A stretch of 64,000 nucleotides of DNA from Staphylococcus sp. ACRSN (GTDB taxonomy: Bacteria > Bacillota > Bacilli > Staphylococcales > Staphylococcaceae): positions 310,001 to 374,000 of the forward strand of contig NZ_JAKRNS010000001.1 of the NCBI RefSeq assembly GCF_022346615.1. Reading direction: 5' to 3'. The notes under the pieces are model-generated. The model had not been told where the DNA came from, searched no databases, and saw only the letters and a list, made by a program, of their open reading frames with translations. Below, in pieces: positions 1 to 6,699 of the stretch; within the stretch, counting starts at the first letter, position 1; each line of letters opens with the position of its first letter. Position numbers and translations under genes: made by a program.

Positions 1-1
1 A

Positions 2-30
2 TTGACAAATGTCATATAATTTTATACTAT
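2..30 (+). promoter_or_regulatory. possible promoter upstream of rpsR
   Basis: TTGACA at 2-7 is followed 17 bases later by TACTAT at 25-30. The -35 is perfect and the -10 is 4/6. In staphylococci rpsR is normally the last gene of rpsF-ssb-rpsR, so this would be an internal promoter. The 195 bases before rpsR carry no coding sequence that I can recognise, and ssb itself must lie left of the window. Confidence 0.3.
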
Positions 31-195
31 TAGTGGTGCACATATACACACACGTAAAGATTTAATACAATACTTCACACATATTTATAAATCTTTTAAT
101 AATAAAAACGTATAAACATGAATCGCCATAGAGTGATTGATAAAGAACGCATATGAACGTTATAAAAAAATAATCAATAAGGGAGGCAGTTAACC

Positions 196-438
196 ATGGC
201 AGGTGGACCAAGAAGAGGCGGACGTCGTCGTAAAAAAGTTTGTTATTTCACAGCAAACGGAATTACACACATCGACTATAAAGACACAGAATTATTAAAA
301 CGTTTTATCTCAGAACGCGGTAAAATTTTACCACGTCGTGTAACAGGCACTTCAGCTAAATATCAACGTATGTTAACTTTAGCTATTAAACGTGCTCGTC
401 ATATGGCATTATTACCATATGTTAAAGAAGAACAATAA
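196..438 (+). CDS. rpsR: 30S ribosomal protein bS18
   Basis: An 80-residue basic protein of the small ribosomal subunit that binds 16S rRNA next to bS6. The Arg/Lys-rich start ([16 protein letters not shown]), the [21 protein letters not shown] core and the C-terminal [10 protein letters not shown] are diagnostic of bS18, and the length is normal. The ATG has a strong GGGAGG at 181-186 with 9 bases spacing. A perfect terminator follows directly, so this is the end of its operon, presumably rpsF-ssb-rpsR with the first two genes outside the window. Confidence 0.97.
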   Translation: MAGGPRRGGRRRKKVCYFTANGITHIDYKDTELLKRFISERGKILPRRVTGTSAKYQRMLTLAIKRARHMALLPYVKEEQ

Positions 439-456
439 TAGTTATTGTATCTGAAC

Positions 457-490
457 AACCCCGTAAGCATATGCTTACGGGGTTTTTTGT
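457..490 (+). terminator. rpsR rho-independent terminator
   Basis: A perfect 14-bp inverted repeat (AACCCCGTAAGCAT and its complement) is followed by a run of six T. It lies 18 bases after the rpsR stop. Confidence 0.93.
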
Positions 491-619
491 GTTTTTTGGA
501 ATTTGTGAAAATAGAGTTATAGAGAAGGGAGAATATGCTTTGAAAACAAGTGAATTTACTTTAACGATAAATCATTTTTTCTGGCAACTAGCTGTATTCT
601 CATTAATAAATGAAATATA

Positions 620-662
620 CATAGCAGATTCACTCACTTATTTTCAGAGCAAATCTGCTATG
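620..662 (-). terminator. possible terminator of the YxeA-like gene
   Basis: An 11-bp inverted repeat (CATAGCAGATT / AATCTGCTATG) lies just past the stop of the minus-strand gene at 680-1099. The T-rich tail on the minus strand is weak, so it may be a hairpin without strong termination. Confidence 0.45.
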
Positions 663-679
663 TTCGTATATTGATTCAA

Positions 680-1099
680 TTAGTTATCTATTTTGTCTAA
701 TGCTGCTTTAGGTACTTGGGATTTTTGTACTTCTTTATAACTTTGGGTATCACCTAAACGTACTTCAAGTTTTAAGTAATGATTTGGTTTTAATTTATGC
801 TCATTAAATGAGTTAAACTTAATTTCTTTTGTATTACCGGAATGATTGGATGCAGTTTGTTTATATGCATAGCTAATGAATTTTTGACCATTATTTGCAT
901 AATTAACGTTTTTTTTGATTGGTTGTTGTATTTTGACGTAATAATATTCGTTGTGAATTAAGGGGTTAAACTTAGCGTAATCGCGTACTTTATTATTATC
1001 TTGATGACTTTCCGCATAAAGTTTCCATCCAACTAATACCAAAAAGATGAAAACTAATAATAATAAGATAGGTAATATTAGCTTGTAGATTGATCTCAA
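680..1099 (-). CDS. YxeA/DUF1093 family membrane-anchored protein
   Basis: 139 residues. Residues 5-27 are a hydrophobic segment after a short basic start, so the protein is probably anchored or exported with the rest outside. The remainder has the YxeA-family pattern: a YYVKIQQP strand, an aromatic YAYKQTA strand, a KEIKFNSF strand, then HYLKLEVR and a closing KSQVPKAALDKI helix. The start is TTG at 1097-1099 with AGGAGG seven bases upstream; no ATG start fits that Shine-Dalgarno. YxeA-type proteins are small exported proteins of unknown biochemical role, often responding to envelope stress. It appears to be a single-gene unit on the minus strand. Confidence 0.75.
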   Translation of the reverse strand: MRSIYKLILPILLLLVFIFLVLVGWKLYAESHQDNNKVRDYAKFNPLIHNEYYYVKIQQPIKKNVNYANNGQKFISYAYKQTASNHSGNTKEIKFNSFNEHKLKPNHYLKLEVRLGDTQSYKEVQKSQVPKAALDKIDN

Positions 1100-1334
1100 A
1101 AATAATTCCTCCTAACGAGATGTTAAATTATATTTTAGAGATTTTAATATATTATATCTACAATTTAAAGTGACAATATACCTTACAATAATGTAATTAC
1201 ATAAAATTTTCCATTGTATGTTATATCAAAAGAAGTATGTAAAAATAGCCTATTATAAACCTTTTTAAGAATAATTGTGGTTACTTCTTATGAATTAATC
1301 GTTTTTTTAATGCAATCATATTGACTGCTTGAAA

Positions 1335-1376
1335 ATAAAAAAATGCTAGAACAATAAAATTAAATTATCCTAGCAT
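1335..1376 (-). terminator. terminator of the poly-gamma-glutamate hydrolase-family gene
   Basis: ATGCTAG at 1343-1349 pairs with CTAGCAT at 1370-1375 across an AT-rich loop. On the minus strand the stem is followed by a run of seven T. It lies just past the stop at 1394. I see nothing else in the non-coding stretch 1100-1393. Confidence 0.75.
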
Positions 1377-1393
1377 GCTTATATTATAAAATC

Positions 1394-2140
1394 TTATTTT
1401 TTATTTGTCTGCGCTTTGATGCCTTTTGTTACAGCTTCGGCGAAATCATAGATATTCTGTCTATAGTGACTTGTGTTTTCACGTGTTAATCGATTTAATT
1501 TGCCATCTTCAAAAAATTGCTTTCTGTATTTAGTTGATATTTCTATTTGTACTCCCGAACCACTATCATTTTTGTTTATAATGTTATGTTCTGAGTTGCC
1601 ATTGACATAGTGAGGACTTTTTTCAACATTGAAACCTTCTTTTTCAAGATACTTAGTAATAGATTTTGCCATTTTTTTATCTTTTCCACCAATATAAACG
1701 GCTTTTTTGTCTTCTTCAATGCCGTGGATGGAAATGGCTTCATTTGATTTATATACCATTTCTGTTAATTTAGGGTCGTCAAAATTTGTTGAGGTGATGT
1801 GGAGTTTTTTATTGTTTGAAGGTAGTAAACCTTCGAAACTATATAAATTGTAGTCACCTTTTTTCGAAATGATTTTTGCTAATTCTGATGTTCCTGGTTC
1901 AATACCTCCACCGTGAATTGCGGTAATGAGTATATCTTTGTTATTGGTTGTCTTGGTGTTAATTTCCCAGTCTTTGTGTGCATTAGTGTCTGCTTTAAGT
2001 GATGCAAAATCCTTGTAATGGTCTTTGTTTGCTGGTTGATCTTGTTTCCAAATATACAGTATGGATAAGAATAAACAAATAATGATTACAATACTTAACA
2101 TTACACCATAATATAGGTAATCCTTTATAATATTTCTCAT
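1394..2140 (-). CDS. membrane-anchored poly-gamma-glutamate hydrolase-family protein
   Basis: 248 residues with an N-terminal membrane segment at about 11-31 and an extracytoplasmic domain of the Gamma_PGA_hydro type, the zinc amidohydrolase fold related to phage PghP. Family landmarks are the metal-ligand strand ITAIHGGGIEPGTSELA near 91-107, YNLYSFEGL, ITSTNFDDP, ISIHG near 137-141, AVYIGGKDK and the late VQIEIST. No lipobox is present, so it should be anchored by its uncleaved helix or released by signal peptidase. TTTGGAG precedes the ATG. A clear paralogue lies at 55021-55749. No capsule-type PGA synthesis genes are in the window, so the substrate may be PGA from elsewhere or another amide polymer. 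Confidence 0.78.
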   Translation of the reverse strand: MRNIIKDYLYYGVMLSIVIIICLFLSILYIWKQDQPANKDHYKDFASLKADTNAHKDWEINTKTTNNKDILITAIHGGGIEPGTSELAKIISKKGDYNLYSFEGLLPSNNKKLHITSTNFDDPKLTEMVYKSNEAISIHGIEEDKKAVYIGGKDKKMAKSITKYLEKEGFNVEKSPHYVNGNSEHNIINKNDSGSGVQIEISTKYRKQFFEDGKLNRLTRENTSHYRQNIYDFAEAVTKGIKAQTNKK

Positions 2141-2305
2141 TTAAAGCTCCAAACAATTTAGAATAATTGATTACAAGATTATAACAAAATTACATATATT
2201 TAGATATTGTTATCAGTTTACAGTTAGGTTAAATCGAACGTTAAAATGAGAAAATTTTATTTTTAAAAAATAGTACATGTTTAACTGTATATTGTAAATG
2301 AAAAA

Positions 2306-2680
2306 TTAAACTTCTTTTACAGCAAAGTAATTATCTTCTGGATCAGCAAAATTAAATACTCTACCCATTGGTAAAGTCATAATGTCACCAACAGTAATCC
2401 CATTATCGTTTAATTGTTGATATAGTTCATCAAATTGAGTAGTTGCAAATATAAGTGAAGGTGTTGCTGTACTTACACCCATATTCATTTCATCAACCTT
2501 TGCTTTGTCTTGTAGTACGATAGCAGTTTCAGATTGATCTTGTGGCAGCAATTTAACTACACGCATACCCATTTCTTCTGTATCTTCGGATACCGTGAAA
2601 TTTAAGTGTTTTGTCCAAAATTGAATTACTTTTTCGTGGTCGTAAACATAAATCATTACTTCATCTAATCTTTTTAACAT
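2306..2680 (-). CDS. VOC (glyoxalase/bleomycin-resistance) family protein
   Basis: 124 residues. One vicinal-oxygen-chelate module: a beta strand with VMIYVYDHEKVIQFWTK, the GMRVVKLLP strand, the SLIFATTQFDELYQQL strand-helix, and the closing GRVFNFADPEDNYFAVKE with the usual DP(E/D)xN ending. This layout is typical of small cytosolic VOC proteins acting as lyases, dioxygenases or drug-binding proteins; the substrate is not predictable. The reading frame is open to an upstream TTG at 2689, but AGGAG at 2690-2694 sits nine bases before the ATG at 2678-2680, so I take the ATG. Confidence 0.85.
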   Translation of the reverse strand: MLKRLDEVMIYVYDHEKVIQFWTKHLNFTVSEDTEEMGMRVVKLLPQDQSETAIVLQDKAKVDEMNMGVSTATPSLIFATTQFDELYQQLNDNGITVGDIMTLPMGRVFNFADPEDNYFAVKEV

Positions 2681-2848
2681 ATAAATCAACTCCTCGAATG
2701 AATTGTTGTAATTACAAACTAGTATATAAAATTAGTTCAGTTTTGCAAAATGTTATGAGGGTAGATTCATTTATATATCGTTACATTTGTAATGGAGTTA
2801 AATAGGGTAAGTTTAATATAAATAGTATTAAAAAAGGAGAGTGAATAT

Positions 2849-3253
2849 ATGGATATTCAAACTAAAATGCAAATAAATGTTACATCAAATAAAGCTTTTG
2901 AAGCGTTTGTTAATCCAGAAGAAATTTCAGGATTTTGGTTTTCACATAGTTCGGATAGGTGGAAAGAAGGAAAGACTATTACCTTAAAATATGCTGAATA
3001 TAATGCAGAATTAGATATTGAGATTACTCATATTGAAGAGAATCGTTTAATTGAGTTTACATGGGGGAATCATCCTGTTGAAATTCATCTTGAGGAAAAT
3101 GACGAGGGTATTGTAGTAACCACAATTGAAAAAGATTTTGACGAAAGTGAAGTAGAACAGGTGTTAGGGCAAAAAGAAGGTTGGGTCTATATGTTAAGTT
3201 GTTTAAAGGCATACCTTGAGCATAATGTGAAAATTAGAGCTGCTTTGTTATAG
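2849..3253 (+). CDS. SRPBCC/AHSA1-type START-like domain protein
   Basis: 134 residues. An N-terminal strand and helix (VTSNKAFEAFVNPEEISGFWF) is followed by alternating strands and a long C-terminal helix around GWVYMLSCLKAYLEH, the pattern of the AHSA1-like part of the SRPBCC superfamily, which binds hydrophobic ligands or acts as a chaperone partner. AAAAAGGAG lies 9 bases before the ATG. It diverges from the VOC gene, and the two may share the 2690-2848 control region, where I see no clear operator. It ends at a bidirectional terminator. Confidence 0.8.
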   Translation: MDIQTKMQINVTSNKAFEAFVNPEEISGFWFSHSSDRWKEGKTITLKYAEYNAELDIEITHIEENRLIEFTWGNHPVEIHLEENDEGIVVTTIEKDFDESEVEQVLGQKEGWVYMLSCLKAYLEHNVKIRAALL

Positions 3254-3262
3254 TTTAAATAC

Positions 3263-3336
3263 AAATCAGGAGTTTAGCATTATCTGTAAACGTATATGAT
3301 ATACGTAAGAGATTAGCCTAGACTCCTGATTTTTAA
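3263..3336. terminator. shared bidirectional terminator
   Basis: AAATCAGGAGTTTAG pairs with CTAGACTCCTGATTT, with one G-U pair, and T-runs lie on both outer sides. A small inner hairpin (ACGTATAT / ATATACGT, 3290-3306) sits in the loop. It separates the convergent SRPBCC gene and the small membrane protein gene at 3358-3534. Confidence 0.85.
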
Positions 3337-3357
3337 ATTATTAATAATTAAATGGTA

Positions 3358-3534
3358 TTAAAGGCTCATTTTGATGATGGTACCAACAAGCCAAAATACA
3401 CCGATAATCAAACAAATCACACCAAAACTAATATAACTTTGTTTCTTACTCGCATCTTTGCGCTTAGGTGTTATTTTATTCATGATTAATAGTACGACAC
3501 CGACAATGATCAATAAAATAGCTAGATATAGCAT
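3358..3534 (-). CDS. small two-helix membrane protein (58 residues)
   Basis: I found this short gene by reading the minus strand of an otherwise empty gap. It encodes a hydrophobic helix at residues 2-18, a basic loop (NKITPKRKDASKKQ) and a second hydrophobic helix at about 36-55. AAGGAGG sits seven bases before the ATG, an excellent ribosome binding site, and the gene ends 22 bases before a strong terminator. The inside-positive loop suggests both ends face outward. I do not recognise a family; small proteins of this shape are common in staphylococci. Confidence 0.75.
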   Translation of the reverse strand: MLYLAILLIIVGVVLLIMNKITPKRKDASKKQSYISFGVICLIIGVFWLVGTIIKMSL

Positions 3535-3675
3535 TGCTATCCCTCCTTAATTCATAAGTGAGAGTTAAGTCATTTACTATACATGTACCCGTAAAAATAA
3601 AGAGATAACTTTTTTGAAATTTTTTATTTAATGAGTGGAAGGAGCAAACTTTGTATTGGAATAATTATAGTGTTT

Positions 3676-3717
3676 TTGACAGGAATTTAGCATTAATCAT
3701 GTTAAACTATGATTAAT
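3676..3717 (+). promoter_or_regulatory. putative promoter with operator-like inverted repeat before the GNAT gene
   Basis: TTGACA at 3676-3681 is followed by an AT-rich region and a perfect 9-bp inverted repeat, ATTAATCAT at 3692-3700 and ATGATTAAT at 3709-3717, separated by 8 bases. The placement over the expected -10/start region fits a repressor operator, but no -10 is clear. Confidence 0.35.
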
Positions 3718-3815
3718 CAAAACATATTCATTAAATAATAAATTTATAATGTCATTTATAAATAGAATGAGATGTGTGTGTTATTTTAATGTAAGGATAA
3801 AGGTGGTTATTTGGT

Positions 3816-4235
3816 ATGGCATTGCAATATGAATATCAATTTAATATAAATGACGTAGAAGATATGCTAACAGTATATCAATCTAATGGTTGGTTAAATC
3901 ACAATCAAGAAGAAATCATCAAAATATTTAATATTAGTACGCATGTTATTATTGCTAAGGAAAATGGGCATGTTGTTGGCTTTTCACGCGCATTATCAGA
4001 TGGTGTGTACAATGCAGCAATATATGATTTAGTAGTTCATACAGATTATCAAAAGCGAGGTATAGGTAGAGAAATTATCAAACAGATGCTTGAACATCTG
4101 GGGGATTTATCGTGTGTGCACTTAATTGCTACTACAGGTAATGAAGCATTATATGAAGAAATGGGTTTCAGTAAATTAAAAACTGGAATGGCTATTTATC
4201 GTAATCAAAAATTAAAAGATGAGTATACTGTGTAA
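3816..4235 (+). CDS. GNAT family N-acetyltransferase
   Basis: 139 residues, the usual size of a single GNAT domain. The acetyl-CoA binding motif A is visible as VHTDYQKRGIGREIIKQML near 71-89 (Q/RxxGxG/A form), preceded by the IYDLVV strand, and followed by VHLIATTGNEALYEEMGFSK, the usual beta5 and motif B. It probably acetylates a small amine or a protein N-terminus in the cytosol; the acceptor is unknown. AAAGGTGG lies ten bases before the ATG. Its last codons lie inside the left arm of a strong terminator. Confidence 0.85.
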   Translation: MALQYEYQFNINDVEDMLTVYQSNGWLNHNQEEIIKIFNISTHVIIAKENGHVVGFSRALSDGVYNAAIYDLVVHTDYQKRGIGREIIKQMLEHLGDLSCVHLIATTGNEALYEEMGFSKLKTGMAIYRNQKLKDEYTV

Positions 4236-4260
4236 AGTTAACAGCGATACTCATCTTTTA
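4213..4260. terminator. bidirectional terminator overlapping the GNAT 3' end
   Basis: A perfect 14-bp inverted repeat (TAAAAGATGAGTAT at 4213-4226, complement at 4247-4260). The left arm is inside the GNAT coding sequence. On the minus strand the stem is followed by TTTTAATTTTTG, so it also ends the gene at 4270-4500. Confidence 0.8.
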
Positions 4261-4269
4261 GAAATAGTT

Positions 4270-4500
4270 TTATGATAAGGCATGGTGACGACTCACGTCC
4301 TCGTATGTGAATGTTTTCAATAAAGAGCAACCTAATGGATGTTGTCCGTTATCTACGTGTTCATTAATTTCTTCTAAAACTTCTAAAATTTCATATTCAG
4401 GTGTAGTAACATCGAAACTGTATTTAAAAAGTTGTTTTTTATCTGATAAAACAGTAGCTACAAGTTCATCATTTTGCATTTTATAATTTAATAGTTGCAT
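4270..4500 (-). CDS. hypothetical protein, 76 residues
   Basis: A small acidic soluble protein starting MQLLNYKMQNDELVATVL, with an alternating strand pattern, an acidic central helix (YEILEVLEEINEHVDNG) and a His-containing tail. An upstream in-frame ATG would give 91 residues, but GAAGGA lies seven bases before the ATG at 4498-4500, so I chose the shorter form. I do not recognise a family. It has no signal peptide or membrane segment and is a single-gene unit. Confidence 0.7.
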   Translation of the reverse strand: MQLLNYKMQNDELVATVLSDKKQLFKYSFDVTTPEYEILEVLEEINEHVDNGQHPLGCSLLKTFTYEDVSRHHALS

Positions 4501-4800
4501 AATAGTTCCTTCTTTCTCTATTTTTTTGAGTTCTAATTTAAGCATTTAATTTAAGTGGAGGTGAGTTTAGACATCTCTATATAAATTAGAATTATTATAA
4601 TGTAACTCTTATTATACATGATGATTTCCAAATTGTAGAGGGTTTTGCTTAAATAAATTAAAATAATTTTAATTTAAGAACTTAAAATATTATGAATCGC
4701 TTACATTAGATTGGAATAATTATAATGTGAGAGGTTGAATGATACTAGGTTGAATTATGATTGATTCTTTGCTAAGATATAATGAAATTTAATAATAGCT

Positions 4801-4890
4801 TTCTAGGGTTCCGCAATTAAACTATAATTGGACTGGTCCGAGAGAAAGCCACATGATAAATGTGACACGGAAGGATAAAAGCCTGGGAGA
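4801..4890 (+). ncRNA. guanidine-I (ykkC class) riboswitch aptamer
   Basis: The sequence carries the class-defining blocks in order: CTAGGGTTCCG, then GGACTGGTCCGAGAGAAA, then ACACGGAAGGATAAAAGCCTGGGAGA split over 4866-4890. These match the ykkC/guanidine-I consensus. A TATAAT at 4778-4783 gives a likely start near 4790. The last block doubles as the 5' arm of the terminator just downstream, so ligand binding should prevent termination. The two genes that follow are SMR exporters, the classical partners of this riboswitch. Confidence 0.93.
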
Positions 4891-4920
4891 TAGTATTTTT
4901 ACTGTCTCCCAGGCTTTTTT
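4879..4920 (+). terminator. riboswitch expression-platform terminator
   Basis: AAGCCTGGGAGAxAGT pairs with ACTxTCTCCCAGGCTT across a T-rich loop and runs into six T. It shares GCCTGGGAGA with the aptamer core, giving a mutually exclusive on/off switch. Confidence 0.92.
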
Positions 4921-4943
4921 ATTTTATATAAGGAGGAATTAAA

Positions 4944-5273
4944 ATGAATTGGATAAAAATTATCATTGCAGCTGTATTTGAGATTGGGTGGGTTGTTGGA
5001 TTGACGCACGCATCATCAACTATTGAATGGTTATTTACGGTTATTGCTATCGTGTTGAGTTTTTATTTACTGATCAATGCTTCAAAAAGCTTACCTGTTG
5101 GGACGGCTTATGCAGTATTTGTTGGTTTAGGTACGACAGGTGTTACTGTTTTTGATTTCTTAGTGTTCGCCCATACGATTAATGTTGGAAAGGTGATTTT
5201 GATTTTTACTTTATTGATAGGTGTTATTGGATTGAAGTTAGTTACTACAGATAAAGGAGATGAAGCAAAATGA
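4944..5273 (+). CDS. SMR family guanidinium exporter subunit, YkkC-type
   Basis: 109 residues with four membrane helices. The essential proton/substrate-binding glutamate is at position 13 in helix 1 (AAVFEIGWVVGL). The helix-2/3 region has SLPVGTAYAVFVGLGTTG, the G-x-AYAxxxGxG signature of small multidrug resistance proteins. Together with the next gene it forms a paired SMR exporter like Bacillus YkkCD, and the guanidine-I riboswitch upstream makes guanidinium the probable substrate. AAGGAGG lies nine bases before the ATG. The last 4 bases overlap the next gene, implying translational coupling and a heteromeric pump. Confidence 0.9.
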   Translation: MNWIKIIIAAVFEIGWVVGLTHASSTIEWLFTVIAIVLSFYLLINASKSLPVGTAYAVFVGLGTTGVTVFDFLVFAHTINVGKVILIFTLLIGVIGLKLVTTDKGDEAK

Positions 5274-5584
5274 TGTGGATTATTTTAGTATTTGCAGGCA
5301 TATTTGAAATGTTAGGTATCAATTTTTTGAATGCATATGTTAATAGTCAAAAGAAAATAAATTTATGGTTGATGTGTGTAACTTTTGTACTAAGCTTTAT
5401 TTTACTTTCAATATCTATGGGAGCTTTACCTATGAGCACGGCTTATGCAGTATGGACTGGTATTGGTGCAGTTGGAGGAACGTTACTTGGTATGATTTTT
5501 TATAAAGAGTCTACGGATATAAAAAGAATATTATGTATTGTCGTAATTCTTGCAAGTACAGTTGGATTAAAATTATTAAGTTAA
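5270..5584 (+). CDS. SMR family guanidinium exporter subunit, YkkD-type
   Basis: 104 residues, four membrane helices, with the conserved glutamate at position 13 (FAGIFEMLGINF) and MSTAYAVWTGIGAVGG as the SMR signature. Its ATG overlaps the stop of the preceding subunit (ATGA). The two differ in loop charge: the first subunit ends KGDEAK, while this one has basic residues after helix 3 (YKESTDIKR). Opposite insertion of two subunits is known for paired SMR proteins, and this difference fits that. The unit ends at a strong terminator at 5622. Confidence 0.9.
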   Translation: MMWIILVFAGIFEMLGINFLNAYVNSQKKINLWLMCVTFVLSFILLSISMGALPMSTAYAVWTGIGAVGGTLLGMIFYKESTDIKRILCIVVILASTVGLKLLS

Positions 5585-5621
5585 AATAGTTGGATTCATA
5601 ACAAATAAACTTTAAAAAAGG

Positions 5622-5652
5622 AAAAAGCGACACCATATGGCGTCGCTTTTAG
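5622..5652 (+). terminator. terminator of the SMR operon
   Basis: AAAAGCGACxCCATATGGxGTCGCTTTT, a nearly perfect hairpin with A and T runs on both sides. The stretch 5653-5863 between it and the LysE gene shows no other gene or clear element. Confidence 0.88.
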
Positions 5653-5863
5653 AGTAATATGTTCATGAATATAAAAGACTAGTAGTCGGTTCCCAACTAC
5701 ACTTATAATATACCAAGTTTTAGGTAAATACACAATGTAAACGCTATAATTTTTTGGATGAATTTGATTCAATACTTTGATTATGTAATCGTTTTTAGAG
5801 TGATTTATTATATTCTATTGCACAAATAAGGAGTGATTGATAGGATAAAGCAACAGGGGTGAT

Positions 5864-6493
5864 ATGATGGAAGGAATCGCAGCATTTATAACCATCACAC
5901 TAATGATTATTATTGTGCCGGGACCTGATTTCTTTGTAGTAATGAAGAATTCTATTACATCGGGTAAAGGGAACGGAGCAATGGCGGCATTAGGCATCAC
6001 AAGTGCGCATGTATGCTACTCATTATTAGCAGTGTTTGGTATTATTTTTATTTTAGCGAATATGTATTATGTATTTTTAGTAGTTAAAATACTTGGTGCA
6101 TGTTATTTAGTCTATTTAGGTATTAAAAGTATTTTAACTGCAAGGCAAGGGATGGAGTTTTCCCAGGAGCATATGCAGGCTAAACGAATTAGCTATTTAA
6201 GCTCTTATAGACAAGGATTTTTAAGTACATTATTAAATCCTAAAGCTTTACTGTATTACATAAGTATTTTACCGCAATTTATTACAGCTGGTGAGGGTGT
6301 TTCTTCACAAATTGCAATATTATCAGCAATCGTTACTACTGTCATTTTAGTATGGTTTATCTTTTGTGTTTATATTTTCCAATATATAAAATTATTGTTT
6401 ACAAACAAAAAGGTAAAAGCAATATTTGACTATGCTGTAGGTGCTATATTAATTACACTTTCAATTAATTTATTATTTAGTAAAAGTAGTTAA
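5864..6493 (+). CDS. LysE/RhtB family amino-acid exporter
   Basis: 209 residues with about six membrane helices. The family start is clear: a first helix followed by IVPGPDFFVVMKNSITSGKGNGAMAALGI, containing the PGP motif, then GACYLVYLGIKS and the LLNPKALLYYISILPQF motif after a hydrophilic central loop. RhtB/LysE proteins export amino acids or derivatives such as homoserine lactone, threonine or leucine; the substrate here is unknown. AGGGGTGAT precedes a double ATG. It is a monocistronic unit with its own terminator. Confidence 0.88.
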   Translation: MMEGIAAFITITLMIIIVPGPDFFVVMKNSITSGKGNGAMAALGITSAHVCYSLLAVFGIIFILANMYYVFLVVKILGACYLVYLGIKSILTARQGMEFSQEHMQAKRISYLSSYRQGFLSTLLNPKALLYYISILPQFITAGEGVSSQIAILSAIVTTVILVWFIFCVYIFQYIKLLFTNKKVKAIFDYAVGAILITLSINLLFSKSS

Positions 6494-6517
6494 ATATTTC
6501 CAAGGAAATTTAAATTA

Positions 6518-6568
6518 AAGAGACTGAGTTATTAGCCATTATAAATAAATGGATAACTTAGTCTTTTT
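6518..6568 (+). terminator. terminator of the LysE gene
   Basis: AGACTGAGTTAT pairs with ATAACTTAGTCT, one G-U pair, followed by six T. Confidence 0.85.
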
Positions 6569-6699
6569 TATGTTAAAACAAAGCTTCTGTATAGTTAAAT
6601 TAAATAGATATAAAAAATAAAATACTATATTAATGAAAAGTCACAATTTATCTACATATTATATTTTTTAGTTATTTATAATATTGAAAGAGAGGGGGT

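Noticed and set aside
540-674. Plus-strand 44-codon frame after rpsR with AAGGGAG eight bases before a TTG
   Set aside because: It starts just behind the rpsR terminator, has no promoter I can see, and its 3' half is a 11-bp inverted repeat that better fits a terminator of the opposite gene. No protein features.
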